DNA from: Photorhabdus thracensis
Lineage (GTDB): Bacteria > Pseudomonadota > Gammaproteobacteria > Enterobacterales > Enterobacteriaceae
Direction of reading: 5' to 3'
Assembly (NCBI RefSeq): GCF_001010285.1
Contig: NZ_CP011104.1
Location: 2,914,001 to 2,978,000 of the forward strand
Length of the DNA: 64,000 bases
Positions 8,267 through 15,393 of the stretch are shown piece after piece. Under the pieces are notes generated by a model. The model was not told where the DNA came from. It made no database searches and saw only the letters and a list, made by a program, of their open reading frames with translations. A program made the translations under genes and the position numbers. Every line of letters starts with the position of its first letter. The first letter of the stretch is position 1.

Positions 8267-8295
8267 GGAACCCCGTCAATCACGAGATTTCCCTT
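8257..8295 (+). promoter_or_regulatory. Leader fragment split by the insertion sequence
   Basis: Joining 6921-6958 to 8267-8295 restores a leader like those before other element genes: ACCC-GATA-GGGG, the palindrome AGGGGATATCCCCT, and GGGGGAACCCC. The insertion separates this leader's 5' half, and probably the upstream promoter, from the gene at 8296. Confidence 0.55.
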
Positions 8296-9207
8296 ATGTC
8301 TTTATTACATTTTTATATCCGGCATCAATTCGCAGAGCGAATGGGGCTGGAGCTGGATGACGACGCTATTTTCTGTCTGTTTCATGAGAGCCAGGGAGAT
8401 TACGTCAATACCCATATAAAGTTTACCAAAGAGTTACTTTTGCCCATCATGACTCATCTTTTGGACAGTTTGTCTGAGGATCCGGCAAACCGGGCCAGAT
8501 GCAGAAATAGTGAGCGTATCCTGACGTTATGGATACGGGGAATGGATGCGATATCTCATGTTTATCAGGATCCGATGCTGATGCCTTATACCCATCCGGA
8601 AAGCAGTGGTCGTGTGGATGCGCTTATCCGGCCGGATACCGCCGTGTTACTGAATCTGACGGCAGAGCAGTTTTTGCATCTGACGGCGCAGGACAGCCTG
8701 CCGGAAGATGAGCAAATTGGGCTGGAACAGTTCAGAAAAACACGACAGTACTGGACACGTTTTATGGACTATTTGGATAAGCAGTTGACAGAAACGTGTC
8801 TGTATTGTTTTGAACGTTTGGGTCAATTTCTTCGTTACTTACAGGTTGAACCCCGTTTAATCCGGCGTTTTTCCTTCGCTATCGGTTACATCGATGTATT
8901 AATGGGGCCTCAGGATTTGCACAATATTGAGGCAGAGGAATTTGAGTCAGGGTATCTCGAAGACTATATCGATGCGGTCTCCGATGGATTTATGACACCC
9001 GTCCAGTTTCGGGTTGATGTGGTATACAAAAATGATCGTGTGATAGAGAGTTTTCGATCAGATGTAGACATTGAAGATGTTAACAACCCAACAGTCAGAG
9101 ATTATCGGGATGTGGTGGATGAGGCAATCACCTGGGTAGATGAGCAGTTTGTGCTGAAAACCCGTTCAGTGAGCCTGTCTTTGCCAGTACAGAGGCTGGC
9201 AGCATAA
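8296..9207 (+). CDS. Element protein of unknown function
   Basis: The product has about 303 residues, no membrane segment and no recognised motif. It is acidic and appears largely helical. The start at 8296 is chosen because earlier in-frame ATG codons lie inside the insertion sequence. A recognisable Shine-Dalgarno sequence is weak (GAG about eight bases upstream). With its leader interrupted by the insertion sequence, expression may be altered or lost, although the coding frame is intact. Confidence 0.6.
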   Translation: MSLLHFYIRHQFAERMGLELDDDAIFCLFHESQGDYVNTHIKFTKELLLPIMTHLLDSLSEDPANRARCRNSERILTLWIRGMDAISHVYQDPMLMPYTHPESSGRVDALIRPDTAVLLNLTAEQFLHLTAQDSLPEDEQIGLEQFRKTRQYWTRFMDYLDKQLTETCLYCFERLGQFLRYLQVEPRLIRRFSFAIGYIDVLMGPQDLHNIEAEEFESGYLEDYIDAVSDGFMTPVQFRVDVVYKNDRVIESFRSDVDIEDVNNPTVRDYRDVVDEAITWVDEQFVLKTRSVSLSLPVQRLAA

Positions 9208-9217
9208 CTAAAATTTA

Positions 9218-9272
9218 ACCCATTGGGGGAAATGTTCCCTCAAGGGGAACGTTTCTCCTCAGGAGAACGACG
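9218..9272 (+). promoter_or_regulatory. SD-sequestering hairpin leader
   Basis: The leader opens with ACCC-ATT-GGGGG (9218-9228). GGGAA/TTCCC and TTCCC/GGGAA pairings alternate over 9225-9249. The final hairpin is CGTT(T)CTCCT at 9250-9259 against AGGAGAACG at 9261-9269, which hides the Shine-Dalgarno AGGAG. Confidence 0.65.
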
Positions 9273-9605
9273 ATGTTACTTTTTAAGGCTAAAGACCTGA
9301 AACCCGTGTTGCGGGAAGCGATAGCCCATCAGTGTGACGTGTTGCTGGTCAAAGATCAGGGCATTTATATCATGTCTGATATGGGTACGATGCAAAACGG
9401 CAGGTATCTTGTCGCTTATGCGTGCGGTTATCATCCAGAGAAGGACGAAGGCTGGTATGAACGTGCCCGGGAGGCGGTGGGCGGAGATGATTTTGCGGAA
9501 AAGCTGGGTTTCTCCGTATTGACACTCAACCGGTTACTGAATGACAAATGTGATCTGAAGGTGACGCTGACAGCCACACAAATTATCACACAATTTTATC
9601 CCTGA
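9273..9605 (+). CDS. DUF3085-family protein
   Basis: The 110-residue product matches the general pattern of DUF3085 proteins common on plasmids and integrative elements: an N-terminal LKPVLREAIAHQCDVLLVKDQGIY region, an alanine-cysteine-glycine turn (VAYACGYHPEKD) and a GGDDFAE motif followed by a helical C-terminus. The function of the family is not known. The AGGAG preceding the start lies in a hairpin stem. Confidence 0.68.
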   Translation: MLLFKAKDLKPVLREAIAHQCDVLLVKDQGIYIMSDMGTMQNGRYLVAYACGYHPEKDEGWYERAREAVGGDDFAEKLGFSVLTLNRLLNDKCDLKVTLTATQIITQFYP

Positions 9606-9630
9606 TTGCCGGGATGCCGGCAGTCATTTT

Positions 9631-9693
9631 CACCCTGACGGGCGTTATTTCCCGTCAGGGGATAACGCCCGTTTTTATTTCGGAGCGTTACTG
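9631..9693 (+). promoter_or_regulatory. Leader with three competing stems
   Basis: CCCTGACGGG 9633-9642 pairs perfectly with CCCGTCAGGG 9651-9660, and GGGCGTTAT 9640-9648 pairs perfectly with ATAACGCCC 9662-9670. TAACGC 9663-9668 can instead pair with GCGTTA 9685-9690, which adjoins the Shine-Dalgarno GGAG. The first and last options exclude each other. Confidence 0.62.
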
Positions 9694-9882
9694 ATGAAAA
9701 AGATTAAGACCAAAACAGCCCCAAAAACTGTCCGCAAGAATAAAGTCGCCCGTCGTCATGGCAGGCATTTCCGGCCTGATTTGTACCGGGTGATGACGGG
9801 CAGGATTATCGCGGCGTTTGGAAAAAGAAGGCGCCCTGATGTACAGGCCACAAAATTGTGGAGACCGGCTGTCCGGCTATAA
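9694..9882 (+). CDS. Small, very basic protein
   Basis: The 62-residue product is extremely rich in Lys and Arg (MKKIKTKTAPKTVRKNK at the N-terminus) and suggests a nucleic-acid-binding protein. No family is recognised. Support comes from the leader in front of it, with a well-placed GGAG, and a terminator-like hairpin shortly after the stop. Confidence 0.5.
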   Translation: MKKIKTKTAPKTVRKNKVARRHGRHFRPDLYRVMTGRIIAAFGKRRRPDVQATKLWRPAVRL

Positions 9883-9886
9883 ATAA

Positions 9887-9924
9887 TTCGGATAGGTCTA
9901 TCCGAAAGCGGGATAGCCTTTTTT
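9887..9924 (+). terminator. Terminator with competing antiterminator-like stem
   Basis: CTATCC at 9898-9903 pairs with GGATAG at 9911-9916, followed by CC and a run of six T. The perfect hairpin TTCGGATA (9887-9894) / TATCCGAA (9899-9906) uses the same bases and would prevent terminator formation. Confidence 0.5.
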
Positions 9925-9940
9925 CACATCGCTGAACTTA

Positions 9941-10011
9941 TCACTTGCCTGTGGGGGCATTACCTCCACAGGGTAAGCCCTGTTTCAGGTAAAAAAAGAG
10001 GATTTTTTACT
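9941..10011 (+). promoter_or_regulatory. Hairpin leader of the DUF1281 gene
   Basis: CCTGTGG 9948-9954 pairs with CCACAGG 9966-9972, and CAGGG/CCCTG forms a following hairpin. GTAAAAAA 9989-9996 pairs with TTTTTTAC 10003-10010, placing the Shine-Dalgarno GAGGA in the loop directly before the ATG. Confidence 0.55.
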
Positions 10012-10935
10012 ATGCCGAAGGGGTACGCTAATCGTTTGCATATCACGGGTCAGCCTGACCAACTGGAGGCTCTGCAACAATGGGGATTGGGAGACGTCAT
10101 TCCCTATTACGGGCAGGCTATCCATCAAAGTATTAAGCTGTTTGTCGCGGGCTGTGCCGGTCTCCTGCAACCCACTGAAACGACAGATTACCCACTTTAT
10201 CCGGCGCTGGTAGCGAAAGGAACAGGGGTAGACTCACCGGAAAACCGGGCGTTTGAGCAATGGCTGGCCTTGTTAAAAGAGAATGTTGCGCTTGATGAAG
10301 TCACCAGCCAACAGATTGACAGGCTATACCAACAAAGTGGTCTGGCCGCGCGAAAATGGGAGACGTTGCTCCCGGTAGCGCAGGAAACCATCATAGCGTT
10401 GTTTAACCAAAAGTCCTGCGACTGGTTCGGTCTGGTTGACTGGAACGCAGAACGTGACACGGAAATGCTGTGGTCTCATCTTGATGACCGGCTGACAGAG
10501 ACAGTTCCTTGTGACTTGTTTCTGCTGATACCGACCCGTCTTGCGAGTGAAATCAATGGATTTTGCGGTGGATTGTTAAAGGGTCATGAGACGACTCGCG
10601 AGTTGTATATCCGATTGTACGGTATGGCGCAGCCGCGAGGTTATGACATAGCCTGGAAGCACCATGATGATGGCAGTCTGACCGGGCATTTTGACAAAAC
10701 ACCCAGGGAGCCGTGGTATGAAAAAATCATAGTTCCTTTATCCACGCAATATCACTGCCGTATCACCCATTATTTTAAGGAGGTCTGTGGCTGTTGTGGT
10801 TACGACAAATACCGGAATGGGCAGTGGGAAGCGGGTATTATTGATGAACTGGAATTTGGTGAGGAAGATGAGGACGGTACCCGTAAAGTGGTCGGACCGG
10901 ACTACATTCTCGGCAATATTTCACCTGACGGTTAG
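10012..10935 (+). CDS. DUF1281-family (YubB ferredoxin-like) protein
   Basis: The 307-residue product resembles DUF1281 proteins of conjugative plasmids and islands. Visible family features are the start YANRLHITGQPDQLEAL, the LFVAGCAGLL segment, LYPALVAKGTG, and PTRLASEINGFCGGLL. The C-terminal part (about 225-300) resembles the ferredoxin-like YubB domain and contains CGCCGYDKY followed by an acidic tail. No biochemical role is established for the family. The leader hairpin keeps its ribosome-binding sequence in a loop. Confidence 0.72.
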   Translation: MPKGYANRLHITGQPDQLEALQQWGLGDVIPYYGQAIHQSIKLFVAGCAGLLQPTETTDYPLYPALVAKGTGVDSPENRAFEQWLALLKENVALDEVTSQQIDRLYQQSGLAARKWETLLPVAQETIIALFNQKSCDWFGLVDWNAERDTEMLWSHLDDRLTETVPCDLFLLIPTRLASEINGFCGGLLKGHETTRELYIRLYGMAQPRGYDIAWKHHDDGSLTGHFDKTPREPWYEKIIVPLSTQYHCRITHYFKEVCGCCGYDKYRNGQWEAGIIDELEFGEEDEDGTRKVVGPDYILGNISPDG

Positions 10936-11020
10936 TGCACTGACAATGTTATCCCGCAGGGAAATTCCTTATGGTGAATTGACATAAAAAAACAGGTTCA
11001 GGTTTGCCTGAGCATCTGAT

Positions 11021-11114
11021 AACACTGCTGCCGGCGGATATTACGCCGGCGATTTACCCACAAGGGGAATATATCCCTTAGTGGGACATGTTCCCCGTTT
11101 TCCAGGAGCATGTT
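11021..11114 (+). promoter_or_regulatory. SD-sequestering leader of the methylase-like gene
   Basis: The leader contains GCCGGCG/CGCCGGC (near 11021-11050), ACCC-ACAA-GGGG at about 11056-11067, CCCAC/GTGGG around AAGGG/CCCTT, and ACATGTTCC 11086-11094 pairing GGAGCATGT 11105-11113 over nine bases. The last stem covers the Shine-Dalgarno GGAG and argues that the ATG at 11088 is structural rather than the start. Confidence 0.6.
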
Positions 11115-11810
11115 TTGTCTGTCTTTATTGATCATAAAAAAGCGTTTATTACCTTGTTTAATGAAACTGCCCGTTATTATTATCGTAACCGAGTATTCGA
11201 TGATTTTGTACAATGTGCGGCAATTAGTCTGCATAATGCAGTTTGCCCGGACAGTAAGCTGGAACAAGGATATCTGCAAATCATCAAACACTATAAGCCG
11301 GAAGATGCTAGCCGGTTTTCTCAACTGCTTGAACATGTCATGATGGGATTGGAATTTGAACCTCATGATTTTCTTGGCGGTGTTTTTATGCAATTGAATC
11401 TCGGCAACAAACATCTGAAGCAATTCTTTACTCCCTGGCCCATCAGCTTGGTAATGGCGAAAATGCAGTTGAGTGACGTCGAGCAACGCTTAACGAAGCA
11501 GCCCTTTTTCACCTTATATGAGCCAGCTTGTGGTGCGGGTTGTATGGTTATTGCGGCAGCGGAAGTGTTGAAAATGTCAGGTTATAATCCTGCTCAGCAT
11601 ATGTGGGTATCCTGTGTGGATATTGATGTCGTGGCGGCTTCGATGGCCTATATCCAGCTTTCTCTATTGGGGATACCTGGGGAGGTGGTGATAGGTGATG
11701 CCCTGACGAATGAACGTCATCGGGTCATGTATACTCCGGTACATTGGCTGGGAAACTGGCCTTGTCGTCTCAGGAAAAATCGTCAGCAGTATGAGGTTCA
11801 AACGGTTTGA
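11115..11810 (+). CDS. Stand-alone N6-methylase-like protein
   Basis: The product (about 231 residues from a TTG start) parallels residues ~425-640 of the fusion protein at 4914-6887: HKKAFITLFNE, VMMGLEFEPHDFLGG, QFFTPWPISLVMAKMQ, the SAM-binding motif EPACGAGCM, CVDIDVVAASMAYIQLSLLG and a final GNWP segment. As in that protein, no NPPF/Y catalytic motif follows, so methyltransferase activity is doubtful. TTG at 11115 is chosen because CCAGGAG lies six bases upstream; an in-frame ATG at 11088 lies within the leader stem. The two paralogues may form a SAM-binding pair, which is inference. Confidence 0.68.
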   Translation: MSVFIDHKKAFITLFNETARYYYRNRVFDDFVQCAAISLHNAVCPDSKLEQGYLQIIKHYKPEDASRFSQLLEHVMMGLEFEPHDFLGGVFMQLNLGNKHLKQFFTPWPISLVMAKMQLSDVEQRLTKQPFFTLYEPACGAGCMVIAAAEVLKMSGYNPAQHMWVSCVDIDVVAASMAYIQLSLLGIPGEVVIGDALTNERHRVMYTPVHWLGNWPCRLRKNRQQYEVQTV

Positions 11811-11827
11811 GACACTGGATTAAGCCA

Positions 11828-11855
11828 ATTCCGGCTCTTGGGCCGGAGTTTTTAT
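11828..11855 (+). terminator. Rho-independent terminator
   Basis: CCGGCTC-TT-GGGCCGG with a following AGTTTTTAT forms a compact GC-rich stem and T-run just after the methylase-like gene. Confidence 0.65.
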
Positions 11856-11910
11856 CCAACAGGACGGAGAGGCAAAATAAACCAACTGAGGTTATTGGGT
11901 TCATCCCTGA

Positions 11911-12123
11911 CGTGTTTTAGTCGGAATCGATAGTGCTTCCCAGATCCACTGGACACATTCTATTTTCCTCTTTAATCCTTTCTTGCATGATCCATCATTG
12001 AATAAAGTTCTTGCCTTTTGTACTTATCGTAGCGAATTCAACGAAATAACCGGATACACGCTTCGTTTACCCGTGACTGAATTGGAAACGTTTGAATCAT
12101 TGCGTGCTGTTTTCATCGATTAA
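11911..12123 (+). pseudogene. Possible gene remnant without start codon
   Basis: A frame of about 70 codons ends at 12121-12123. It reads RVLVGIDSASQIHWTH... and ends VTELETFESLRAVFID, with balanced amino-acid composition but no ATG, GTG or TTG start with a ribosome-binding site. The family is not recognised. It may be the C-terminal tail of a lost gene or a chance frame. The rest of 11856-12205 shows no supported gene. Confidence 0.25.
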
Positions 12124-12205
12124 TTTTTATTCCCGGAAAAAGAGTTTTGCCTTGTCCCTGTCAGAGGATGTATTAGGGTTTTAGGAAAAATAGGGGAGAT
12201 TAATC

Positions 12206-13723
12206 GTGTTGAAAAAAATTAAAATCCTGCTGGCAGGAGCATCCACAGGAAAAAAGCCACTTCCACAATCCACCGCCATCCCACAAACGGTCAAAGCAGG
12301 CTACTTTTTGCCGTCTGAGTCCAGGCTATTGCTGGATACTTCCCGGCGACGACAGTATTTACAGTGTCTGTGGGACAATAGCACATTATCCAAAACACGC
12401 TATCAGACGCTGTGGCTGGCCCCATTACATGAGTGTGTGGCATTGATGCAACAACTTCCGGCGGCACCGCAGGGACCTTATGCCCGTTTGGGCGGATTAA
12501 TTGATGTGACGTTGCAATGTACTGCATTTGCCGTACGTCTGGCGAAAGGGCAGATGTTACCGCCGGGTGTGGCACCTGAGACGCAGGCAGCACAAAGTGT
12601 GATATGGAACACGGTGGTGTTTTACGCTGCGTTATTTCATTTTTTACCTGTTTTGGCAAAGTTTGACGGAGAACTGGATGAAGGCCAACCTTGGTACCCA
12701 GGGCTGGCTGTGCCGCAGGGGTCGTATCGTTTCCGGTTCAAAACTTCCTCAGTGGAGACGATGGTTGCCTGTCATTTTGGGGTGTTACTTGCCGGGCGAT
12801 TGCTGCCGGCTAAGGCATTGACCTGGCTGGCGTCGGTACCTGATGCCTTGCCTTCGCTGTTTTGTATTCTATCTGGTGAGATGAAGAAAGATAACGCAAT
12901 AAATCAGATAATGACAGAAGCTTTGAATAAAGCCGGTGCACCGACAATATCAGAAGTATTATCTGTTATGGCTGCATCACCGCAAGTTATTGTTTCAGGA
13001 AATCCCGATGTTTCTGCTACGCCTTTATCAACCGCAATGGAAAATGTTCTGCCCTCTCAGATACGGCAGGAAGATAACACGATGACTAAAATTGTTTCAT
13101 CAGCCGTGAAGTCTGTTGATGAGCCTCTCTTTACTGCTATGACAGTCACGCCGGAGAAGGGGAGGCAACCGGATGGAAGCACGCAGCAGCTATTGTCATT
13201 AATGGGGATGAATGTTGTCACCACAGTCACAGAACAAGTTATGGTGAGTGAAGCGGAAATCGTACCTCCAGACACGCCGGTGCCTTCACAACACTCGGTT
13301 CAGGCAACATTGCAGAACGAAAATGCGATTGAGACATCCTGTATTGGAGAGCAATTTTGGGACTGGCTGTCCGCTGGATTAAGGCATGGGGTGATGACCA
13401 TTAATACGCCGAAAGCCCGGATACATCTGGTCAGTGGTTTTGTGTTTGTGAGTGCGCCGGCCATTTTCTTCCAGTTTCTCAGTGAGAAGAAGCAGGTGGA
13501 TGGCAAAGAGGTTAGCGAAAAATGGAAACGGGTACAAACCGCATTTGAGCGGTTGGGACGACATCGAGTCAGTGGTGGAAAGTGTTTTTGTTGTTGTCAT
13601 CTTTATGATTCGGCTGATCGGACTGGCTCCTATCAACGTATTCATGGCTACTTAATCAAAAACACGTTGCTTTATCGTGACCGTTCTGTACCAGAGGATA
13701 GCCCTTTTCTCATGATTTCATGA
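12206..13723 (+). CDS. TraI_2/MobH-type relaxase-like protein
   Basis: The 505-residue product matches the two-domain plan of the relaxase-like TraI proteins of SPI-7/PAPI-type elements. The N-terminal TraI_2 region spans about 35-170 (LAPLHECVALMQQLPAAPQ, then GGLIDVTLQCTAFAVRLAKG), and a C-terminal region at about 390-505 begins FWDWLSAGLRHGVMTINTPK. Positions normally occupied by metal ligands differ: the usual RHTLE-like box reads DVTLQ, and the LLHD-type HD pair reads LFHF. It may have lost catalysis or be a specialised paralogue. GTG at 12206 has GGGGAG eight bases upstream. Its place directly before the tRNA-proximal integrase is typical for these elements. Confidence 0.66.
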   Translation: MLKKIKILLAGASTGKKPLPQSTAIPQTVKAGYFLPSESRLLLDTSRRRQYLQCLWDNSTLSKTRYQTLWLAPLHECVALMQQLPAAPQGPYARLGGLIDVTLQCTAFAVRLAKGQMLPPGVAPETQAAQSVIWNTVVFYAALFHFLPVLAKFDGELDEGQPWYPGLAVPQGSYRFRFKTSSVETMVACHFGVLLAGRLLPAKALTWLASVPDALPSLFCILSGEMKKDNAINQIMTEALNKAGAPTISEVLSVMAASPQVIVSGNPDVSATPLSTAMENVLPSQIRQEDNTMTKIVSSAVKSVDEPLFTAMTVTPEKGRQPDGSTQQLLSLMGMNVVTTVTEQVMVSEAEIVPPDTPVPSQHSVQATLQNENAIETSCIGEQFWDWLSAGLRHGVMTINTPKARIHLVSGFVFVSAPAIFFQFLSEKKQVDGKEVSEKWKRVQTAFERLGRHRVSGGKCFCCCHLYDSADRTGSYQRIHGYLIKNTLLYRDRSVPEDSPFLMIS

Positions 13724-13801
13724 GAAAGCATCTTTAATAACAATATGTTATTTTCTGCGCCCCGCAATGGGTTTTTAAATTGATGAAGTGAGGAAGTAGA
13801 G

Positions 13802-14804
13802 ATGGACAGTATGACCTGGGATAACCTGCTGGATGAGTATTTCTTTGCCAATAATGTTGCGGCCGGATACGGAGTCAAGTTATCGCAAGGTGGTGAATAC
13901 CTTCCAGGTGTTTGCAGGTGTGGACAATCGGCCTGCTCAAGTGACCCGACAACAGGTGCTGGCGTGGCGCAGATATGTGTTGCATCAGTCCGGACGGAAA
14001 GGTGTGACCTGGAACAGTAAGATTGCGCATATGCGGGCGTTGTTTAATTTTGCGATAAAAGAAAAAATACTGCCTCAAACGGAAAACCCATTTAATGGTG
14101 TCGTGGTTAATGCAAACAAGAAGAAAAAGAAAACATTAACCAAAAAACAGCTGACAGCCCTGTATCTCACGATGGGGCAATTTGAAGAGCGGGAGCGACA
14201 GGCAGGGGATAACCATCGTGCCCGCTGTGCATTATATCCGACCTGGTATTGGCTGACGGTACTGGATACATTGCGTTATACCGGGATGCGGCAAAATCAG
14301 CTATTACATATTCGGCTTGGAGATGTTGATCTGAAAGAACGCCGGATTATTCTTTGCTCCGAGGGGAGTAAGAACCATTATGAACACTTGGTGCCGGTGG
14401 TGAAATGGTTGTATCCGCGACTGGAAGTTTTGCTGGAACGTGCCCTGGCGGCTGGGGCAAAACTGAGTGATCCTCTGTTCTGTGTGAACTATTTTACCGC
14501 CAAAATAGACAGAGGAAGTGAAACCGACCAGTTACAGACGATAAAATCATTCTTTCGGCGCTTATCAAAAGAGTGTGGATTTGATGTGGGTCCACACCGT
14601 TTCCGGCATACCCTAGCAACTGAACTGATGAAAGCGCCTGATCGTAATTTGCAAATGGTGCGCGGATTACTGGGGCATCGCAGTATTGCCACGACGATGG
14701 AATATATTGATATCAATCTGGATACTGCCGGGCGTGCGCTGGAGCGTGAGTTAATGCTGTATATCGATGTTGAACCAGAGAGAGGAGAAATGTTAATTGG
14801 ATAA
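13802..14804 (+). pseudogene. int: tRNA-proximal tyrosine integrase with early frameshift
   Basis: Translation from ATG 13802 (GAGGAAG upstream) gives MDSMTWDNLLDEYFFANN and then leaves the conserved frame at about 13855-13857. The continuation LRPDTESSYRKVVNTF and all the rest is in the frame that starts at ATG 13833. One extra base in AATAATGTTGCGG explains this. The catalytic set is complete in the long frame: Arg in YTGMRQNQ, PHRFRHT for HxxR, GLLGHRSIATT and Tyr in MEYIDIN. Internal initiation at 13833 or 13854 would lose only about 17 residues, so function may persist. It probably inserts the element into tRNA-Phe. Confidence 0.8.
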
Positions 14805-14849
14805 AGCAGAATATGCCTGCTATTGATTGAACTTGTCTTAATCTATTAC

Positions 14850-14881
14850 AAATTCCCTGTTGCAAGATAGGGAATTTTTTT
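14850..14881 (+). terminator. Rho-independent terminator after the integrase
   Basis: AAATTCCCT pairs with AGGGAATTT across a ten-base loop and runs into seven T residues. It closes the integrase transcript. Confidence 0.8.
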
Positions 14882-15029
14882 GAACTGATACCATCACCCA
14901 TAATTAACTTTCTTCTGATCAATGAGGAAAGTTGAGTAACCAACATACAACATCGTGTTAATTAATTCATTGATTTTGGTTTGGATGGCTTGACAGCTGC
15001 AATAGAACTTGTAAGTATTGCACTCAAGC

Positions 15030-15060
15030 AAAAAATGGACGCCTAAGTTCTTAGGCATCC
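15030..15060 (-). terminator. Terminator downstream of tRNA-Phe
   Basis: On the minus strand, GATGCCTAAG and CTTAGGCGTC form a stem followed by CATTTTTT. It lies about 130 bases after the tRNA 3' end. Confidence 0.7.
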
Positions 15061-15189
15061 TAGCTTTGTAACCCTTATGTTCAGTTCAATATCGAAATAC
15101 TGAAAAGCTAAACTAACCAAAGTCATACATTCGGGTTCTTGTATTGGTCGCCCGTTAAGTTTTTATCTCCCAACAAGCGCACTTTGAAT

Positions 15190-15240
15190 TGGTGCCCGGA
15201 GGCGGAATCGAACCACCGACACGAGGATTTTCAATCCTCT
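15190..15240. other. Presumed attachment site (tRNA-Phe 3' half)
   Basis: Tyrosine integrases of SPI-7-type elements recombine within the 3' part of a tRNA gene and leave a short direct repeat at the far end. The element's integrase ends 385 bases from this tRNA 3' end. The matching repeat is not in the window, so the exact core is undefined. Confidence 0.5.
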
Positions 15241-15265
15241 GCTCTACCGACTGAGCTATCCGGGC
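15190..15265 (-). tRNA. pheU: tRNA-Phe (anticodon GAA)
   Basis: The minus strand gives a 76-base cloverleaf with encoded CCA. The acceptor stem is GCCCGGA/TCCGGGC, the D-arm contains AGCTCAGTCGGTAGAGC, the anticodon stem-loop GAGGATTGAAAATCCTC has GAA, and the T-loop is TTCGATT. The T-stem has one G-T pair. The mobile element lies beyond its 3' end, so this gene is the presumed attachment target. Confidence 0.95.
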
Positions 15266-15275
15266 AACGGGGCGC

Positions 15276-15304
15276 ATTAAACCGTATTCAGCCTAAGTCG
15301 TCAA
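15276..15304 (-). promoter_or_regulatory. Promoter of tRNA-Phe
   Basis: The minus strand reads TTGACG (15304-15299), a 17-base spacer and TTTAAT (15281-15276), then a GC-rich discriminator GCGCCCC. GC-rich discriminators are typical of stringently controlled stable-RNA promoters. Confidence 0.75.
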
Positions 15305-15393
15305 TGCCTTTCTGATAAAAAATGATAAAAGACGATTGATTGCTGACTTTTTGCCCTAAATTTGTGTGGTTATTCATCTTAGGCTGATTTTTA

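Larger units (their letters stand above)
1..15265. mobile_element. End of an integrative and conjugative element at tRNA-Phe
   Basis: Everything from the left edge to the tRNA-Phe gene has accessory character: two tyrosine recombinases, ArdB and ArdC type antirestriction genes, DUF3085 and DUF1281 proteins, a TraI_2/MobH-like protein and an insertion sequence. The order relaxase-like gene, integrase, tRNA matches the integrase-proximal end of SPI-7/PAPI-type elements, and SPI-7 itself sits at tRNA-Phe (established knowledge). The element continues past the left edge. No second copy of the tRNA 3' end is seen in the window, so the other attachment site lies outside it. Confidence 0.82.
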
